From: Sphingobacterium detergens
GTDB taxonomy: Bacteria; Bacteroidota; Bacteroidia; Sphingobacteriales; Sphingobacteriaceae
Assembly (NCBI RefSeq): GCF_003610355.1
Contig: NZ_RAPY01000003.1
Coordinates: forward strand, 654,945 to 718,944
DNA length: 64,000 nt
Reading direction: 5' to 3'
Below the pieces are notes generated by a model, which had not been told where the DNA came from, did not search any database, and saw only the letters and a program-made list of their open reading frames with translations. The position numbers and the translations under genes were made by a program. Shown here in pieces: positions 1 to 8,487 of this stretch. The stretch's first letter is position 1. The number at the start of each line of letters is the position of its first letter.

Positions 1-283
1 ACAACATAATCGCACTCAATGGATCTACCAAAAAGGACAAACTTATTTTGAGATGTCCCACTGAGATCCAGTCAAATAGATGTTGTTCGATAACTCCTGC
101 TTGTCCTGCCTGTCTTGATTGATATACTTCAGAAAAAAGGATACAACTGCAGATAAAAGAAATAAAAACCACGGCACTGCCCAAAGCACCAATCATACCC
201 TTGGAAAATGCATTTCTGCCCAATCCATTTACTATAAACCCGATCAAGGGCAAAAGGGGAATCAACCAAATTAATTCACTCAT
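1..283 (-). CDS. nuoL: NADH-quinone oxidoreductase subunit L, N-terminal part
   Basis: Membrane subunit of complex I, an antiporter-like proton-pumping subunit. Only the first 94 codons are present; the gene runs off the window start. The reading frame begins with ATG at 283 and translates to MSELIWLIPLLPLIGF, followed by NGLGRNAF and, near the edge, LSFLVDPLSAIM, which is the usual NuoL/ND5 N-terminus with two early membrane segments. It lies 19 bases after nuoK in the same operon. The identity rests on sequence pattern plus gene order. nuoM and nuoN are expected just outside the window. Confidence 0.9.
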   Translation of the reverse strand, partial: MSELIWLIPLLPLIGFIVNGLGRNAFSKGMIGALGSAVVFISFICSCILFSEVYQSRQAGQAGVIEQHLFDWISVGHLKISLSFLVDPLSAIML

Positions 284-302
284 CGTATTTATTTCTTAAG
301 TT

Positions 303-632
303 CTACCAACGAAGTTTATTTAAGGAATCGATATCCACAGACTTCGTATTCCGATATACCATAATAATAATAGCCAGACCGACGGCTACTTCCGCGGCTG
401 CAAGTGCCATAATAAAGAAGACAAACACCTGTCCTGATGAATCGCCATGCTGCACCGAAAAAGCTGCTAATAGCAGGTTGACAGCGTTAAGCATCAACTC
501 GATGGACATCATAATAATAATTACATTACGACGGATCAATACGCCGATTACACCAATAGCAAAAATAATAGTGCAAAAAATCAAATAATGATTTATTGGT
601 ACGCCTTGCAACTGTTGAACAACTGTTTCCAT
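303..632 (-). CDS. nuoK: NADH-quinone oxidoreductase subunit K
   Basis: Small complex I membrane subunit of 109 residues, the normal family length. Three hydrophobic helices are visible (about residues 16-33, 40-58, 70-92). The buried glutamates of the family are present: Glu in SIELMLNAVNL in helix 2 and Glu in AAAEVAVGLAI in helix 3. The ATG overlaps the nuoJ stop codon by one base (TAATG), which suggests translational coupling. Confidence 0.95.
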   Translation of the reverse strand: METVVQQLQGVPINHYLIFCTIIFAIGVIGVLIRRNVIIIMMSIELMLNAVNLLLAAFSVQHGDSSGQVFVFFIMALAAAEVAVGLAIIIMVYRNTKSVDIDSLNKLRW

Positions 633-1129
633 TAGATTTGTTTAGGTTCTTTCTTAGCTAATAAAATCGCTCCTATCATGGCCGTCAATAATAATAGAGA
701 GGACAACTCAAAAGGAAGCAAAAATTCGTTAAACAATACCTTGCCCAGATTTTTCACCAATCCAATTTCGGGATTAACGACAGTCAAGGGGTTGGAGATC
801 TCAAACACACGATATACTCCAAAAAAGGTTACCAAAAGACAACAACCGGCAATTACTCCCATAAATTTGACCAGATTGGATTTCATCGGTTCGGTATCCT
901 TATTTAAATTGAGCAACATGAGTACAAATAAAAAGAGTACCATGATCGCCCCCATATAGACAATAAAATTGACCACAGCCAAAAACTGGGCATTCAATAA
1001 AATGTAATGCACTGTAAATGTGAAAAAAGTAATGACCAGATACAATACACTATGTACAGGGTTCTTTGTAAAGATGGTCATCAGCGCAAAGAAAATAGAC
1101 AAGAAGGCTACTAAATAAAATACTGTCAT
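632..1129 (-). CDS. nuoJ: NADH-quinone oxidoreductase subunit J
   Basis: Complex I membrane subunit of 165 residues with about five hydrophobic segments. The family stretch VNFIVYMGAIMVLFLFVLML, which forms the pi-bulge helix 3 in known structures, is intact. The gene sits 11 bases after nuoI and overlaps nuoK by one base. Nothing unusual is seen. Confidence 0.95.
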   Translation of the reverse strand: MTVFYLVAFLSIFFALMTIFTKNPVHSVLYLVITFFTFTVHYILLNAQFLAVVNFIVYMGAIMVLFLFVLMLLNLNKDTEPMKSNLVKFMGVIAGCCLLVTFFGVYRVFEISNPLTVVNPEIGLVKNLGKVLFNEFLLPFELSSLLLLTAMIGAILLAKKEPKQI

Positions 1130-1140
1130 AATTTCTTGAA

Positions 1141-1650
1141 TTAGCTCTTTAATTTGGTAATATCAAAGGTCGGCTCGACCAGCTTATCCTTCCCATATAT
1201 AAAATCCTTACGTAGGTAATCCGCTGTCACATGTGGGCCATCCAAATAAATAGCTTCTTTTGGACAGGCTTCTTCACAAAGACCACAGAAAATACAACGC
1301 AACATATTAATTTCATAAACTGATGCGTACTTTTCTTCGCGATAAAGGTGTTCTTCACCTTTTTTACGTTCAGCAGCTGTCATTGTAATTGCTTCTGCGG
1401 GACATGACAATGCGCATAAACCACATGCAGTACAGCGTTCTCGTCCCTCCTCATCACGCTTCAGCGAATGTTGCCCTCTAAAATTCTTCGAGTAAGGCCT
1501 TATTTCCTCAGGATACTTAACAGTAGGGATTTTCTTGAAAAAATGTCTCAATGTAATCCGTAAACCCCTGATAATTGCCGGAAAATAGATTCTTTCCGAA
1601 AAGGTCATTGGTTTTTGTTCGATTACTTTCTTACGATTGCTTAGTTGCAT
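1141..1650 (-). CDS. nuoI: NADH-quinone oxidoreductase subunit I (two [4Fe-4S] clusters)
   Basis: Peripheral-arm subunit carrying clusters N6a and N6b. Its 169 residues contain two ferredoxin motifs, CTACGLCALSCPAEAI (about residues 72-87) and CIFCGLCEEACPKEAI (about 117-132), each giving three cysteines to one cluster and a fourth to the other. AAAGGA precedes the ATG at about the expected distance, one of the clearer ribosome-binding sites in the operon. It lies 12 bases after nuoH. Confidence 0.96.
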   Translation of the reverse strand: MQLSNRKKVIEQKPMTFSERIYFPAIIRGLRITLRHFFKKIPTVKYPEEIRPYSKNFRGQHSLKRDEEGRERCTACGLCALSCPAEAITMTAAERKKGEEHLYREEKYASVYEINMLRCIFCGLCEEACPKEAIYLDGPHVTADYLRKDFIYGKDKLVEPTFDITKLKS

Positions 1651-1662
1651 AAAAATCCTTTC

Positions 1663-2706
1663 TTATGATGAGAAATAAGTATCTTTTATCAATGTAAATA
1701 CACCTGTAAGTACAATATTGGCAATAGCCAACGGAATCAGCATCTTCCAGCCCAGATTCATCAATTGATCATAACGGAACCGTGGTAAAGTCCAGCGTAC
1801 CCACATAAAGAAAAAGATAAATCCAAATATTTTAAGGAAGAATACGATTACACCAATAATTGTGATCCAATTTGCTGACAGCCCCAGGTCATTCATAAAA
1901 GGAAAGTTATACCCTCCGAAATAAAGTGACGCCATCAAAGCCGATGACACAAACATATTAATGTATTCAGAGAACATATAGAGCCCTAATTTCATAGAAG
2001 AATACTCTGTATGATAACCGCCAACCAATTCAGTCTCACATTCTGGTAAATCAAAAGGAACACGGTTACACTCCGCAAATGCACAAACCATGAAAATAAT
2101 AAATCCAAGTGGCTGTGCCCAGATATTCCAATTGACGAAACCAGATTGTTGTGCTACAATTTCTTTGAGCGAGAGACTTTGTGTCACCATCAATAACGCG
2201 ATAATGGAAAGGCCCATAGCTATTTCATAGCTAATACTTTGTGATGCTGCGCGAATTGCGCCCATTAAAGAAAATTTATTATTGGAAGCCCATCCGCCCA
2301 ACATGATGCCATATACCCCTAAAGCGATCACACCAAACATGTACAATATACCAACATTGACATCTGCCACCTGCAGGGAGACCACACGATCACCAATTTG
2401 CAATTCCTGTCCCCAAGGGATAACCGCCGAACTGATACAGGCGGTAATGATTGCGATGGTCGGTCCGACGATAAAAAGGACCTTATGTGCGCCAGCGGGA
2501 ATAATCTCTTCCTTAAAGAAGAACTTTCCACCATCACACAACGGTTGCAGGATACCAAATATACCAGCCCGATCTGGGCCATATCGATCCTGCATAAAAC
2601 CTGCTATTTTACGTTCTGCTAGCGTTGAATACATCGCAATCACCAAGGTAATCACGAAGATCACAGACACCAATATTAATTTTTCTATAACAAAAGACCA
2701 CTCCAT
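1663..2706 (-). CDS. nuoH: NADH-quinone oxidoreductase subunit H
   Basis: Membrane subunit forming part of the quinone-binding chamber and joining the peripheral arm to the membrane arm. It has 347 residues and about eight hydrophobic segments. Family signatures are clear: AERKIAGFMQDRYGPDRAG near the N-terminus and NRVPFDLPECETELVGGYHTE in the middle, with the acidic residues expected at the E-channel. The start follows nuoG by 9 bases. Confidence 0.96.
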   Translation of the reverse strand: MEWSFVIEKLILVSVIFVITLVIAMYSTLAERKIAGFMQDRYGPDRAGIFGILQPLCDGGKFFFKEEIIPAGAHKVLFIVGPTIAIITACISSAVIPWGQELQIGDRVVSLQVADVNVGILYMFGVIALGVYGIMLGGWASNNKFSLMGAIRAASQSISYEIAMGLSIIALLMVTQSLSLKEIVAQQSGFVNWNIWAQPLGFIIFMVCAFAECNRVPFDLPECETELVGGYHTEYSSMKLGLYMFSEYINMFVSSALMASLYFGGYNFPFMNDLGLSANWITIIGVIVFFLKIFGFIFFFMWVRWTLPRFRYDQLMNLGWKMLIPLAIANIVLTGVFTLIKDTYFSS

Positions 2707-2715
2707 GATTCCTGC

Positions 2716-3735
2716 TTATTTCAATTTTTCTGTTCTAGCCAACTGTTCGCGATTCTGCTGTTGAAGTATAGGATTCTCCTTCACGACTTTTGGCGGGTTA
2801 AATAGTTCATAATGATTGGCCGAGATAACAGATTGCGAATCAATTTCTGTTGGTTCATCCAAGATCCAATCACTTGTTTTTTTCTGATCAAAGCGACAGG
2901 TATTACAGATAAATTCTTCTACCTCACCAAATTCATCTTTCCGAGCAGTTACACGGATAACCTCCTCTCCTTTATACCATAAAGTCACTTTACCGGAACA
3001 TGTCGGACAATCACGGTGCGCATCTACCGGCTTTGTAAACCAGACCCGGTTTTTGAAACGGAATGTTTTATCAGTAAGTGCTCCAACCGGACATACATCA
3101 ATAACATTTCCCGAAAAATCATTGTCAATGATATTTTCGATATAAGTAGATATTTCAGAGTGATCCCCACGGCCCAAAATACCATGCACGCGTTGATCTG
3201 TCAATTGGTTAGCCACATAAACACAACGATAGCATAGGATACAGCGATTCATGTGCAATTGGATTTTGTCACCTAGATCAATTTGTTCAAACGTTCTTCG
3301 ATCAAATTCATATCGTGTATCGGCGCTGCCATGTTCATACCCTAGATCTTGTAATTTACACTCACCAGCTTGGTCGCATATCGGACAATCCAGTGGATGG
3401 TTGATCAAAAGGATCTCAACAACACCCTTTCTAGCGTCTACTACTTCTGGTGAAGTGATATTTTGTACCTCCATGCCATCCATAACAGTAGTCCGGCAGG
3501 ATGCCACTAATTTTGGCATTGGTCGAGGATCCTTCTCAGACCCTTTCGAAACCTTAACTAAACAAGTACGACACTTTCCGCCACTCCCTTCCAATTTTGA
3601 GTAATAGCACATTGCTGGCGGAACGATGTCGCCACCAATTTGCCTTGCTGCATTCAATATGGTTGTCCCCGGTGCGACCTCTACAGGTATACCGTCGATT
3701 GTGACCTTAAACTTTACATCTTCCGCTTCTGCCAT
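2716..3735 (-). CDS. nuoG: NADH-quinone oxidoreductase subunit G, short form
   Basis: Iron-sulfur subunit of the electron-input module. At 339 residues it is much shorter than the roughly 700-900 residue NuoG of proteobacteria. Visible in order: a [2Fe-2S] ferredoxin domain (first about 80 residues, ending in CRTCLVKV and a later SCRT), the His-Cys3 motif HPLDCPICDQAGEC for a [4Fe-4S] cluster, a second cluster motif CILCYRC, then CPTC and CNTC pairs. The molybdopterin-oxidoreductase-like domain is absent. The frame ends cleanly 9 bases before nuoH, so this looks like the normal compact form of the phylum and not a broken gene. Confidence 0.92.
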   Translation of the reverse strand: MAEAEDVKFKVTIDGIPVEVAPGTTILNAARQIGGDIVPPAMCYYSKLEGSGGKCRTCLVKVSKGSEKDPRPMPKLVASCRTTVMDGMEVQNITSPEVVDARKGVVEILLINHPLDCPICDQAGECKLQDLGYEHGSADTRYEFDRRTFEQIDLGDKIQLHMNRCILCYRCVYVANQLTDQRVHGILGRGDHSEISTYIENIIDNDFSGNVIDVCPVGALTDKTFRFKNRVWFTKPVDAHRDCPTCSGKVTLWYKGEEVIRVTARKDEFGEVEEFICNTCRFDQKKTSDWILDEPTEIDSQSVISANHYELFNPPKVVKENPILQQQNREQLARTEKLK

Positions 3736-3765
3736 GATATTTATAATTTATCGTTACAGCTTTTA

Positions 3766-5121
3766 TTATGATACAATTGGTTGCAATGGATCAGCGTAAT
3801 GCGCCAATCCATAATTTCTTGTTTGTGACTCTTCAGGATGTAATATATGCCATTCAAATTCATCCCTAAAGTGTCTGATAGCCGCAGCTACTGGCCAAGC
3901 AGCAGCATCACCCAATGGACATATGGTATTGCCCTCAATCTTGCGCTGTACATCCCAAAGCAAGTCAATATCGGACATCGATCCATGTCCACTTTCAATT
4001 TTATGTAACACTTTTTCCATCCATCCTGTTCCCTCACGACATGGCGAACATTGTCCGCAACTTTCATGATGATAGAACCGAGCAAAATTCCAAGTGTTAC
4101 GAACCACACATTGATCCTCATCAAATACGATAAAACCACCCGAGCCAAGCATGGTTCCCGTTTGAAAACCCCCATCAGATAATGACTCATAAGTCATCAA
4201 GCGACTGTTTCCGGCAGCTGTTTTCAAAATAAGGTTTGCAGGAAGAATCGGTACCGAAGAACCTCCGGCCACAACAGCTTTCATCCGTTTTCCGTTAGCT
4301 ATACCGCCACAGTATTCATCCGAATAGATAAATTCTTCGACCGGTAGACCAAGTTCGATTTCATATACCCCAGGTTTAACGATATTACCGCTGGCTGAAA
4401 TCAATTTAGTCCCTGTACTACGCTCGACACCGATCTTTGCGTATTCTTCTCCGCCCAAGTTAATAATAGGGACGGTTGCTGCAATGGACTCCACATTATT
4501 TACTACTGTGGGACAGTTATATAATCCTGCTATAGCAGGGAACGGTGGTTTAATACGCGGGTTCCCGCGCTTTCCTTCCAAAGATTCCAACAAAGCTGTT
4601 TCTTCCCCACAGATATAGGCACCACCACCCGGTTGGACATAAATCTCCAGATCATAGCCTGAACCCAATATATTTTTACCTAAAAATCCCTTCTCCTTTG
4701 CTTCAGCAATAGCACGTTCCAAGATTCTGATCTGTGGCATCATTTCCCCCCTCACATAGATGTATGAAGTATGTGCGCCTAAAGCAAAACTGGCAACAAT
4801 CATCCCTTCAATCAACGCGTGTGGGATATAAGTCATTAAATAGCGATCCTTAAATGTCCCTGGTTCAGACTCATCAGCATTACAAACTAAATAACGTGGT
4901 ACCCCTTCCGGTTTGGCCAAAAAAGACCATTTCATTCCCGTAGGGAACCCTGCTCCACCTCTTCCACGTAATCCAGATTTTTTCACTTCCTCGACCACAT
5001 CCTCAGGAGACATCGTTTTTATTACCTTTTCAACAGCAGCATATCCCCCTTTTTGACGATAAACCTCAAAGGTATTGATGCCAGGAACATCGATATGTGT
5101 CAACAAAAGTTTACGTGCCAT
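3766..5121 (-). CDS. nuoF: NADH-quinone oxidoreductase subunit F (NADH/FMN site)
   Basis: Carries the NADH and FMN sites and cluster N3. The 451-residue protein has the glycine-rich loop GLRGRGGAGFPTGMKW (about residues 50-65), the FMN/NADH region CNADESEPGTFKDR, GGGAYICGEETALLES, and the C-terminal cluster motif ESCGQCSPCREGTGW with the distal cysteine in NTICPLGDAAAW. All expected residues are present. It follows nuoE by one base and precedes nuoG by 30 bases. Confidence 0.97.
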   Translation of the reverse strand: MARKLLLTHIDVPGINTFEVYRQKGGYAAVEKVIKTMSPEDVVEEVKKSGLRGRGGAGFPTGMKWSFLAKPEGVPRYLVCNADESEPGTFKDRYLMTYIPHALIEGMIVASFALGAHTSYIYVRGEMMPQIRILERAIAEAKEKGFLGKNILGSGYDLEIYVQPGGGAYICGEETALLESLEGKRGNPRIKPPFPAIAGLYNCPTVVNNVESIAATVPIINLGGEEYAKIGVERSTGTKLISASGNIVKPGVYEIELGLPVEEFIYSDEYCGGIANGKRMKAVVAGGSSVPILPANLILKTAAGNSRLMTYESLSDGGFQTGTMLGSGGFIVFDEDQCVVRNTWNFARFYHHESCGQCSPCREGTGWMEKVLHKIESGHGSMSDIDLLWDVQRKIEGNTICPLGDAAAWPVAAAIRHFRDEFEWHILHPEESQTRNYGLAHYADPLQPIVS

Positions 5122-5122
5122 A

Positions 5123-5644
5123 TTATTCCGTTTTAGCTTTTAAATTATCAATCAATTCATCCACCTTATCTTCATTCAAATTCTCATAGAATGTATACTC
5201 TGGGCCAATTTGTAGAACCGGACCAAAACCGCAGGCAGCCAGACATTCAACACCACGCCAGGAGAAAAGCCCATCTGCTGTTACCTGTCCCTCTTTTACC
5301 CCCAGTTTCTGCTCCAAATGTCCCATAATTCGTTCTGCACCCACTAAGCAACAAGGACCAGTACGACAGATTTCCAGAACATACTTACCTTTAGGCTCCA
5401 ACAAAAACATGGTATAGAAAGTTGCAACCTCATAGACCTCTATTGGTAAAATATGGAGATAAACTGCTACCTGATCCATTGCATCGGCACTGACCCAACC
5501 AAATTCTGCTTGGACTAAATGCAAAATGGGCAATAGACCTGATTTTTGCTTCCCTTCCGGATAACGGCTCACTATTTCTCCAAACTTGGCCAATAGTTCC
5601 TGCGAAAACGTTACATTTTCATTATGTTGTTTTACACTAAGCAT
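5123..5644 (-). CDS. nuoE: NADH-quinone oxidoreductase subunit E ([2Fe-2S])
   Basis: Thioredoxin-fold [2Fe-2S] subunit carrying cluster N1a, 173 residues. The first cysteine pair is in EICRTGPCCLVGAE and the second in VECLAACGFGP, matching the four-cysteine pattern of the family, although the first motif has an adjacent extra Cys. The start codon lies inside the end of nuoD (8-base overlap), suggesting coupled translation. Confidence 0.95.
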   Translation of the reverse strand: MLSVKQHNENVTFSQELLAKFGEIVSRYPEGKQKSGLLPILHLVQAEFGWVSADAMDQVAVYLHILPIEVYEVATFYTMFLLEPKGKYVLEICRTGPCCLVGAERIMGHLEQKLGVKEGQVTADGLFSWRGVECLAACGFGPVLQIGPEYTFYENLNEDKVDELIDNLKAKTE

Positions 5645-6872
5645 CTAATTCTCCTGCTATAACGTTAAGACTACTCATATTTAAAATCGCATCTGATATC
5701 AGCATTCCCGCGCTCATCGGTGCAAACATCTGATAATTGACAAAAGAAGGTCGTCTAAAATGAAGACGGTAAGGCGAGCGGCCACCATCATGAATCATAT
5801 AAAATCCCAATTCACCATTTGCTCCCTCTACCGCATGATAGACCTCAGCTTTAGGTGTATCTACTTCACCCATCACGATTTTAAAGTGATAGATCAGCGC
5901 TTCCATATTGGTATAAACCTGCTCTTTTGGGGGCAGATAAAAATCGGGCACTTCCGCATGAAACACCCCTTTAGGTTCTTTCTCGATTTTTTCCAGGGCT
6001 TGTTCAATGATGCGAAGTGATTGCCACATTTCCTCATTTCTGACCATAAATCGGTCATATACATCTCCCGTTGCTCCAACAGGCACATCAAAATCAAACT
6101 CTTCATACGAACAGTAAGGATTTTGTACCCGGACATCATAGTCTACACCTGTTGCTCTTAGAATAGGCCCAGACCAACTATAATCCAATGCCTCCTCTGG
6201 AGTAACGGCAGCAACACCCGATGTTCGTTCAATAAAGATTCTGTTTCGCACAAACATCTCCTCAAATTCTTTCAGTACAGGCGGATAGCGTTTTAGAAAT
6301 TCGCGAATTTTCTCAAATGCAACTGCATTAAAGTCGCGCTCAAACCCACCGATACGTCCAATATTTGTTGTCAGACGTGCACCACAGATTTCTTCGAAGA
6401 TCTCATAGATAAATTCGCGTTCCTGCATGACATACAAGAATCCGGAAAAGGCTCCAGTATCAACACCCAAAATTCCATTACAAATGATATGATCAGCTAT
6501 ACGCGCAAGCTCCATCACAATAACACGCATATATTGTACACGCTTCGGGATTTCGATTTTTAACAGCTTTTCAACTGTCATATGCCAGCCCATATTATTG
6601 ATAGGTGCCGAACAATAATTTAAGCGATCCGTCAACGGAGTGATCTGATAAAAAGGCCTATGTTCAGCAATTTTCTCAAAAGCACGATGAATATAGCCAA
6701 TAGTGGAAACACCACTTACGATACGCTCCCCATCTATCTGCACTACATTCTGGAATACACCATGTGTAGCTGGGTGAGTCGGGCCAATATTCAGGGTGAT
6801 TAGCTCATCCTGTGGATCGTTATCATCGAAAACGGGCTGATTAGGTGTTATCTTGCTTATAAACTCGCTCAT
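5637..6872 (-). CDS. nuoD: NADH-quinone oxidoreductase subunit D (quinone site)
   Basis: 49-kDa-type subunit lining the quinone cavity, 411 residues, with the [NiFe]-hydrogenase-like fold. Signatures: LNIGPTHPATHGVFQ (quinone-contact His and the conserved loop), GYIHRAFEKIAEHRPF, DRLNYCSAPINNMGW, and the C-terminal FAPMSAGMLISDAI. nuoC and nuoD are separate genes here, unlike the nuoCD fusion of E. coli. Confidence 0.96.
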   Translation of the reverse strand: MSEFISKITPNQPVFDDNDPQDELITLNIGPTHPATHGVFQNVVQIDGERIVSGVSTIGYIHRAFEKIAEHRPFYQITPLTDRLNYCSAPINNMGWHMTVEKLLKIEIPKRVQYMRVIVMELARIADHIICNGILGVDTGAFSGFLYVMQEREFIYEIFEEICGARLTTNIGRIGGFERDFNAVAFEKIREFLKRYPPVLKEFEEMFVRNRIFIERTSGVAAVTPEEALDYSWSGPILRATGVDYDVRVQNPYCSYEEFDFDVPVGATGDVYDRFMVRNEEMWQSLRIIEQALEKIEKEPKGVFHAEVPDFYLPPKEQVYTNMEALIYHFKIVMGEVDTPKAEVYHAVEGANGELGFYMIHDGGRSPYRLHFRRPSFVNYQMFAPMSAGMLISDAILNMSSLNVIAGELDA

Positions 6873-6882
6873 ATCATATAAA

Positions 6883-7377
6883 TTAACGGCCGAAATACAA
6901 ATCTTTTTTATCTACTCGGTTTGGATCCTCCAAAGGATATTCTTTTCGCATTGGAAATACGTCCATATCGTCAACGTTTAGAATTCTTCTTAAATCTGGA
7001 TGACCTATAAAGTTCACTCCAAAAAAATCAAATGTTTCGCGTTCCATCCAATTTGCGCCCTTCCAAACAACTGTTGCTGTCGGAATCTCGGGGTTTGGAC
7101 CATACAAAAACACTTTTACGCGTATACGGATATTGTGAATCAAACTATGAATATGATATACAACAGCAAATTCTTTCTCCAGATGAGGATAGTGCACAGC
7201 AGTAATATCAGTTAAATGAATAAACTGCAATTCCCTATCTGTCTTTAGAAAACGCAGCACATCGATTACATCATCCGCATCTACAAGGATCGTTAGTAAA
7301 TCATGTGCATCTGGAATTTCTACAATCTTTGCAGGAAAATTTCCCTGGAGTTTCTCCAATAAAAAACTGTTCTCCAT
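6883..7377 (-). CDS. nuoC: NADH-quinone oxidoreductase subunit C
   Basis: 30-kDa-type peripheral subunit of 164 residues. The C-terminal signature WMERETFDFFGVNFIGHPDL followed by DMDVFPMRKEYPLEDPNR is typical of NuoC and its interface with NuoD. It starts 3 bases after nuoB and ends 10 bases before nuoD. Confidence 0.95.
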   Translation of the reverse strand: MENSFLLEKLQGNFPAKIVEIPDAHDLLTILVDADDVIDVLRFLKTDRELQFIHLTDITAVHYPHLEKEFAVVYHIHSLIHNIRIRVKVFLYGPNPEIPTATVVWKGANWMERETFDFFGVNFIGHPDLRRILNVDDMDVFPMRKEYPLEDPNRVDKKDLYFGR

Positions 7378-7380
7378 CCT

Positions 7381-7932
7381 CTATTTATTAGTATGTATAC
7401 CGTATTTTTCTAATAGTGCCTTATATTCTGGTGTGTTTCGCCGATTTAGCGATTCATTTTTGACAATATCCTGCAAGCGCAATACACCATCCAGAATTGC
7501 TTCCGGACGCGGAGGGCAGCCGGGCACATAGACGTCCACGGGAATCACCTCATCTATCCCTTGCAATACAGAATAGGTATCAAAGATGCCACCACTGGAA
7601 GCACAGGCCCCCACAGCGATTACCCAACGCGGTTCTGCCATTTGCACATAGACCTGCTTTAAGACAGGAGCCATCTTCTTTGCAATAGTTCCCATAACCA
7701 ACAACATATCCGCCTGCCGCGGAGAAAAGCTTGGTCGTTCAGCACCGAATCGGGCCAAATCGTAGGTAGAACCCATCGTAGCCATAAATTCAATACCACA
7801 ACAGGATGTCGCAAAAGGCAAGGGCCACAATGAATTTGCACGCGCCAACCCGATCGCTTTATCCAAGCTTGTCGCAAAGAAACCTGCGCCTTCTACTCCC
7901 GGAGGAGCTTCTGCCAATTTTATATCACTCAT
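7381..7932 (-). CDS. nuoB: NADH-quinone oxidoreductase subunit B (cluster N2)
   Basis: Carries the terminal [4Fe-4S] cluster N2 that reduces quinone. The cysteine pair FATSCCGIEFM, the single Cys in VGACASSGG and the Cys in VYVPGCPPRPEA are all present. The frame stays open to a TTG at 7992, but the family N-terminus MSDIKLAEAPPGVEG begins at the ATG at 7932, so I use that start (183 residues). This leaves 61 bases between nuoA and nuoB. The upstream 20 codons are not family-like. Confidence 0.93.
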   Translation of the reverse strand: MSDIKLAEAPPGVEGAGFFATSLDKAIGLARANSLWPLPFATSCCGIEFMATMGSTYDLARFGAERPSFSPRQADMLLVMGTIAKKMAPVLKQVYVQMAEPRWVIAVGACASSGGIFDTYSVLQGIDEVIPVDVYVPGCPPRPEAILDGVLRLQDIVKNESLNRRNTPEYKALLEKYGIHTNK

Positions 7933-7993
7933 GAAAAGACGATTTATAAGGTTTAAGTACAATCGGCCATTACAGCCAATGTTACAGGACAAT

Positions 7994-8368
7994 TTAGTCC
8001 CAGTTTAATGCTTTTTTCTTAATGACATAGATAAAGCCCAACAAGAGCATTCCCATGAAAATAAACATCTCGATCAAGCCTTGAAAGCCCATTTCCCTGA
8101 AGTTGACAGCCCATGGATACATGAAAATAACCTCAACATCAAAAATGACAAACAAGATTGCTACCAGAAAATATTTAATTGAAAAAGGCTGCCTAGCGTT
8201 CCCTATGACTTCAATACCGGATTCAAATGCTCCGAGTTTATTTTCCGTTCTGACTTTCGGTCCGATAAGGTGTGTAATAATTATGGTACCTACTCCGAAT
8301 CCTACCGCTACGATAAGCTGTATGAATATAGGTAAGTAGTCTATCGGCATACTATTGGCGTGCTCCAT
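7994..8368 (-). CDS. nuoA: NADH-quinone oxidoreductase subunit A
   Basis: First gene of the complex I operon, a small three-helix membrane subunit. The conserved FESGIEVIGNARQPFSIKYF loop and the acidic helix VIFDVEVIFMYPWA are present. The frame can be extended to a TTG at 8377, but the ATG at 8368 gives a normal 124-residue protein beginning MEHANSMPIDYL, so that start is preferred. A promoter-like element lies about 30 bases upstream. Confidence 0.93.
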   Translation of the reverse strand: MEHANSMPIDYLPIFIQLIVAVGFGVGTIIITHLIGPKVRTENKLGAFESGIEVIGNARQPFSIKYFLVAILFVIFDVEVIFMYPWAVNFREMGFQGLIEMFIFMGMLLLGFIYVIKKKALNWD

Positions 8369-8399
8369 CTGAATCAAAATTTATATTGGTAACTGTCTT

Positions 8400-8431
8400 T
8401 AAATATAGAGATTCCAAGACTAAAATCAAAA
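8400..8431 (-). promoter_or_regulatory. Putative sigma-A promoter of the nuo operon
   Basis: On the minus strand TTTTG (8427-8431) is followed after exactly 19 bases by TATATTTA (8400-8407), one base from the Bacteroidota -7 consensus TAnnTTTG. It lies about 30 bases before the nuoA ATG and directly behind the terminator of the upstream TPR gene, the only place an operon promoter could sit without reading through that terminator. Confidence 0.5.
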
Positions 8432-8462
8432 CAAAAAAGGCGCAGATCGTACGATCTGCGCC
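8432..8462 (-). terminator. Rho-independent terminator of the TPR/exbB operon
   Basis: A perfect 24-base palindrome (8439-8462, GC-rich arm GGCGCAGATCGT) is followed on the minus strand by TTTTTTG. It lies 25 bases after the TPR stop codon and insulates the nuo operon from the exbB-tonB operon. Confidence 0.85.
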
Positions 8463-8487
8463 TAATTTAGAATCATTTTACTTAAGC

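Noticed and set aside
2282..2764. Plus-strand open frame of 160 codons opposite nuoH
   Set aside because: Antisense shadow; it crosses the nuoH/nuoG boundary, which no real gene would do here.
2716..3735. NuoG as a truncated pseudogene
   Set aside because: All cluster motifs are intact, the stop is clean and the spacing to nuoH is normal, so it is treated as a functional short form.
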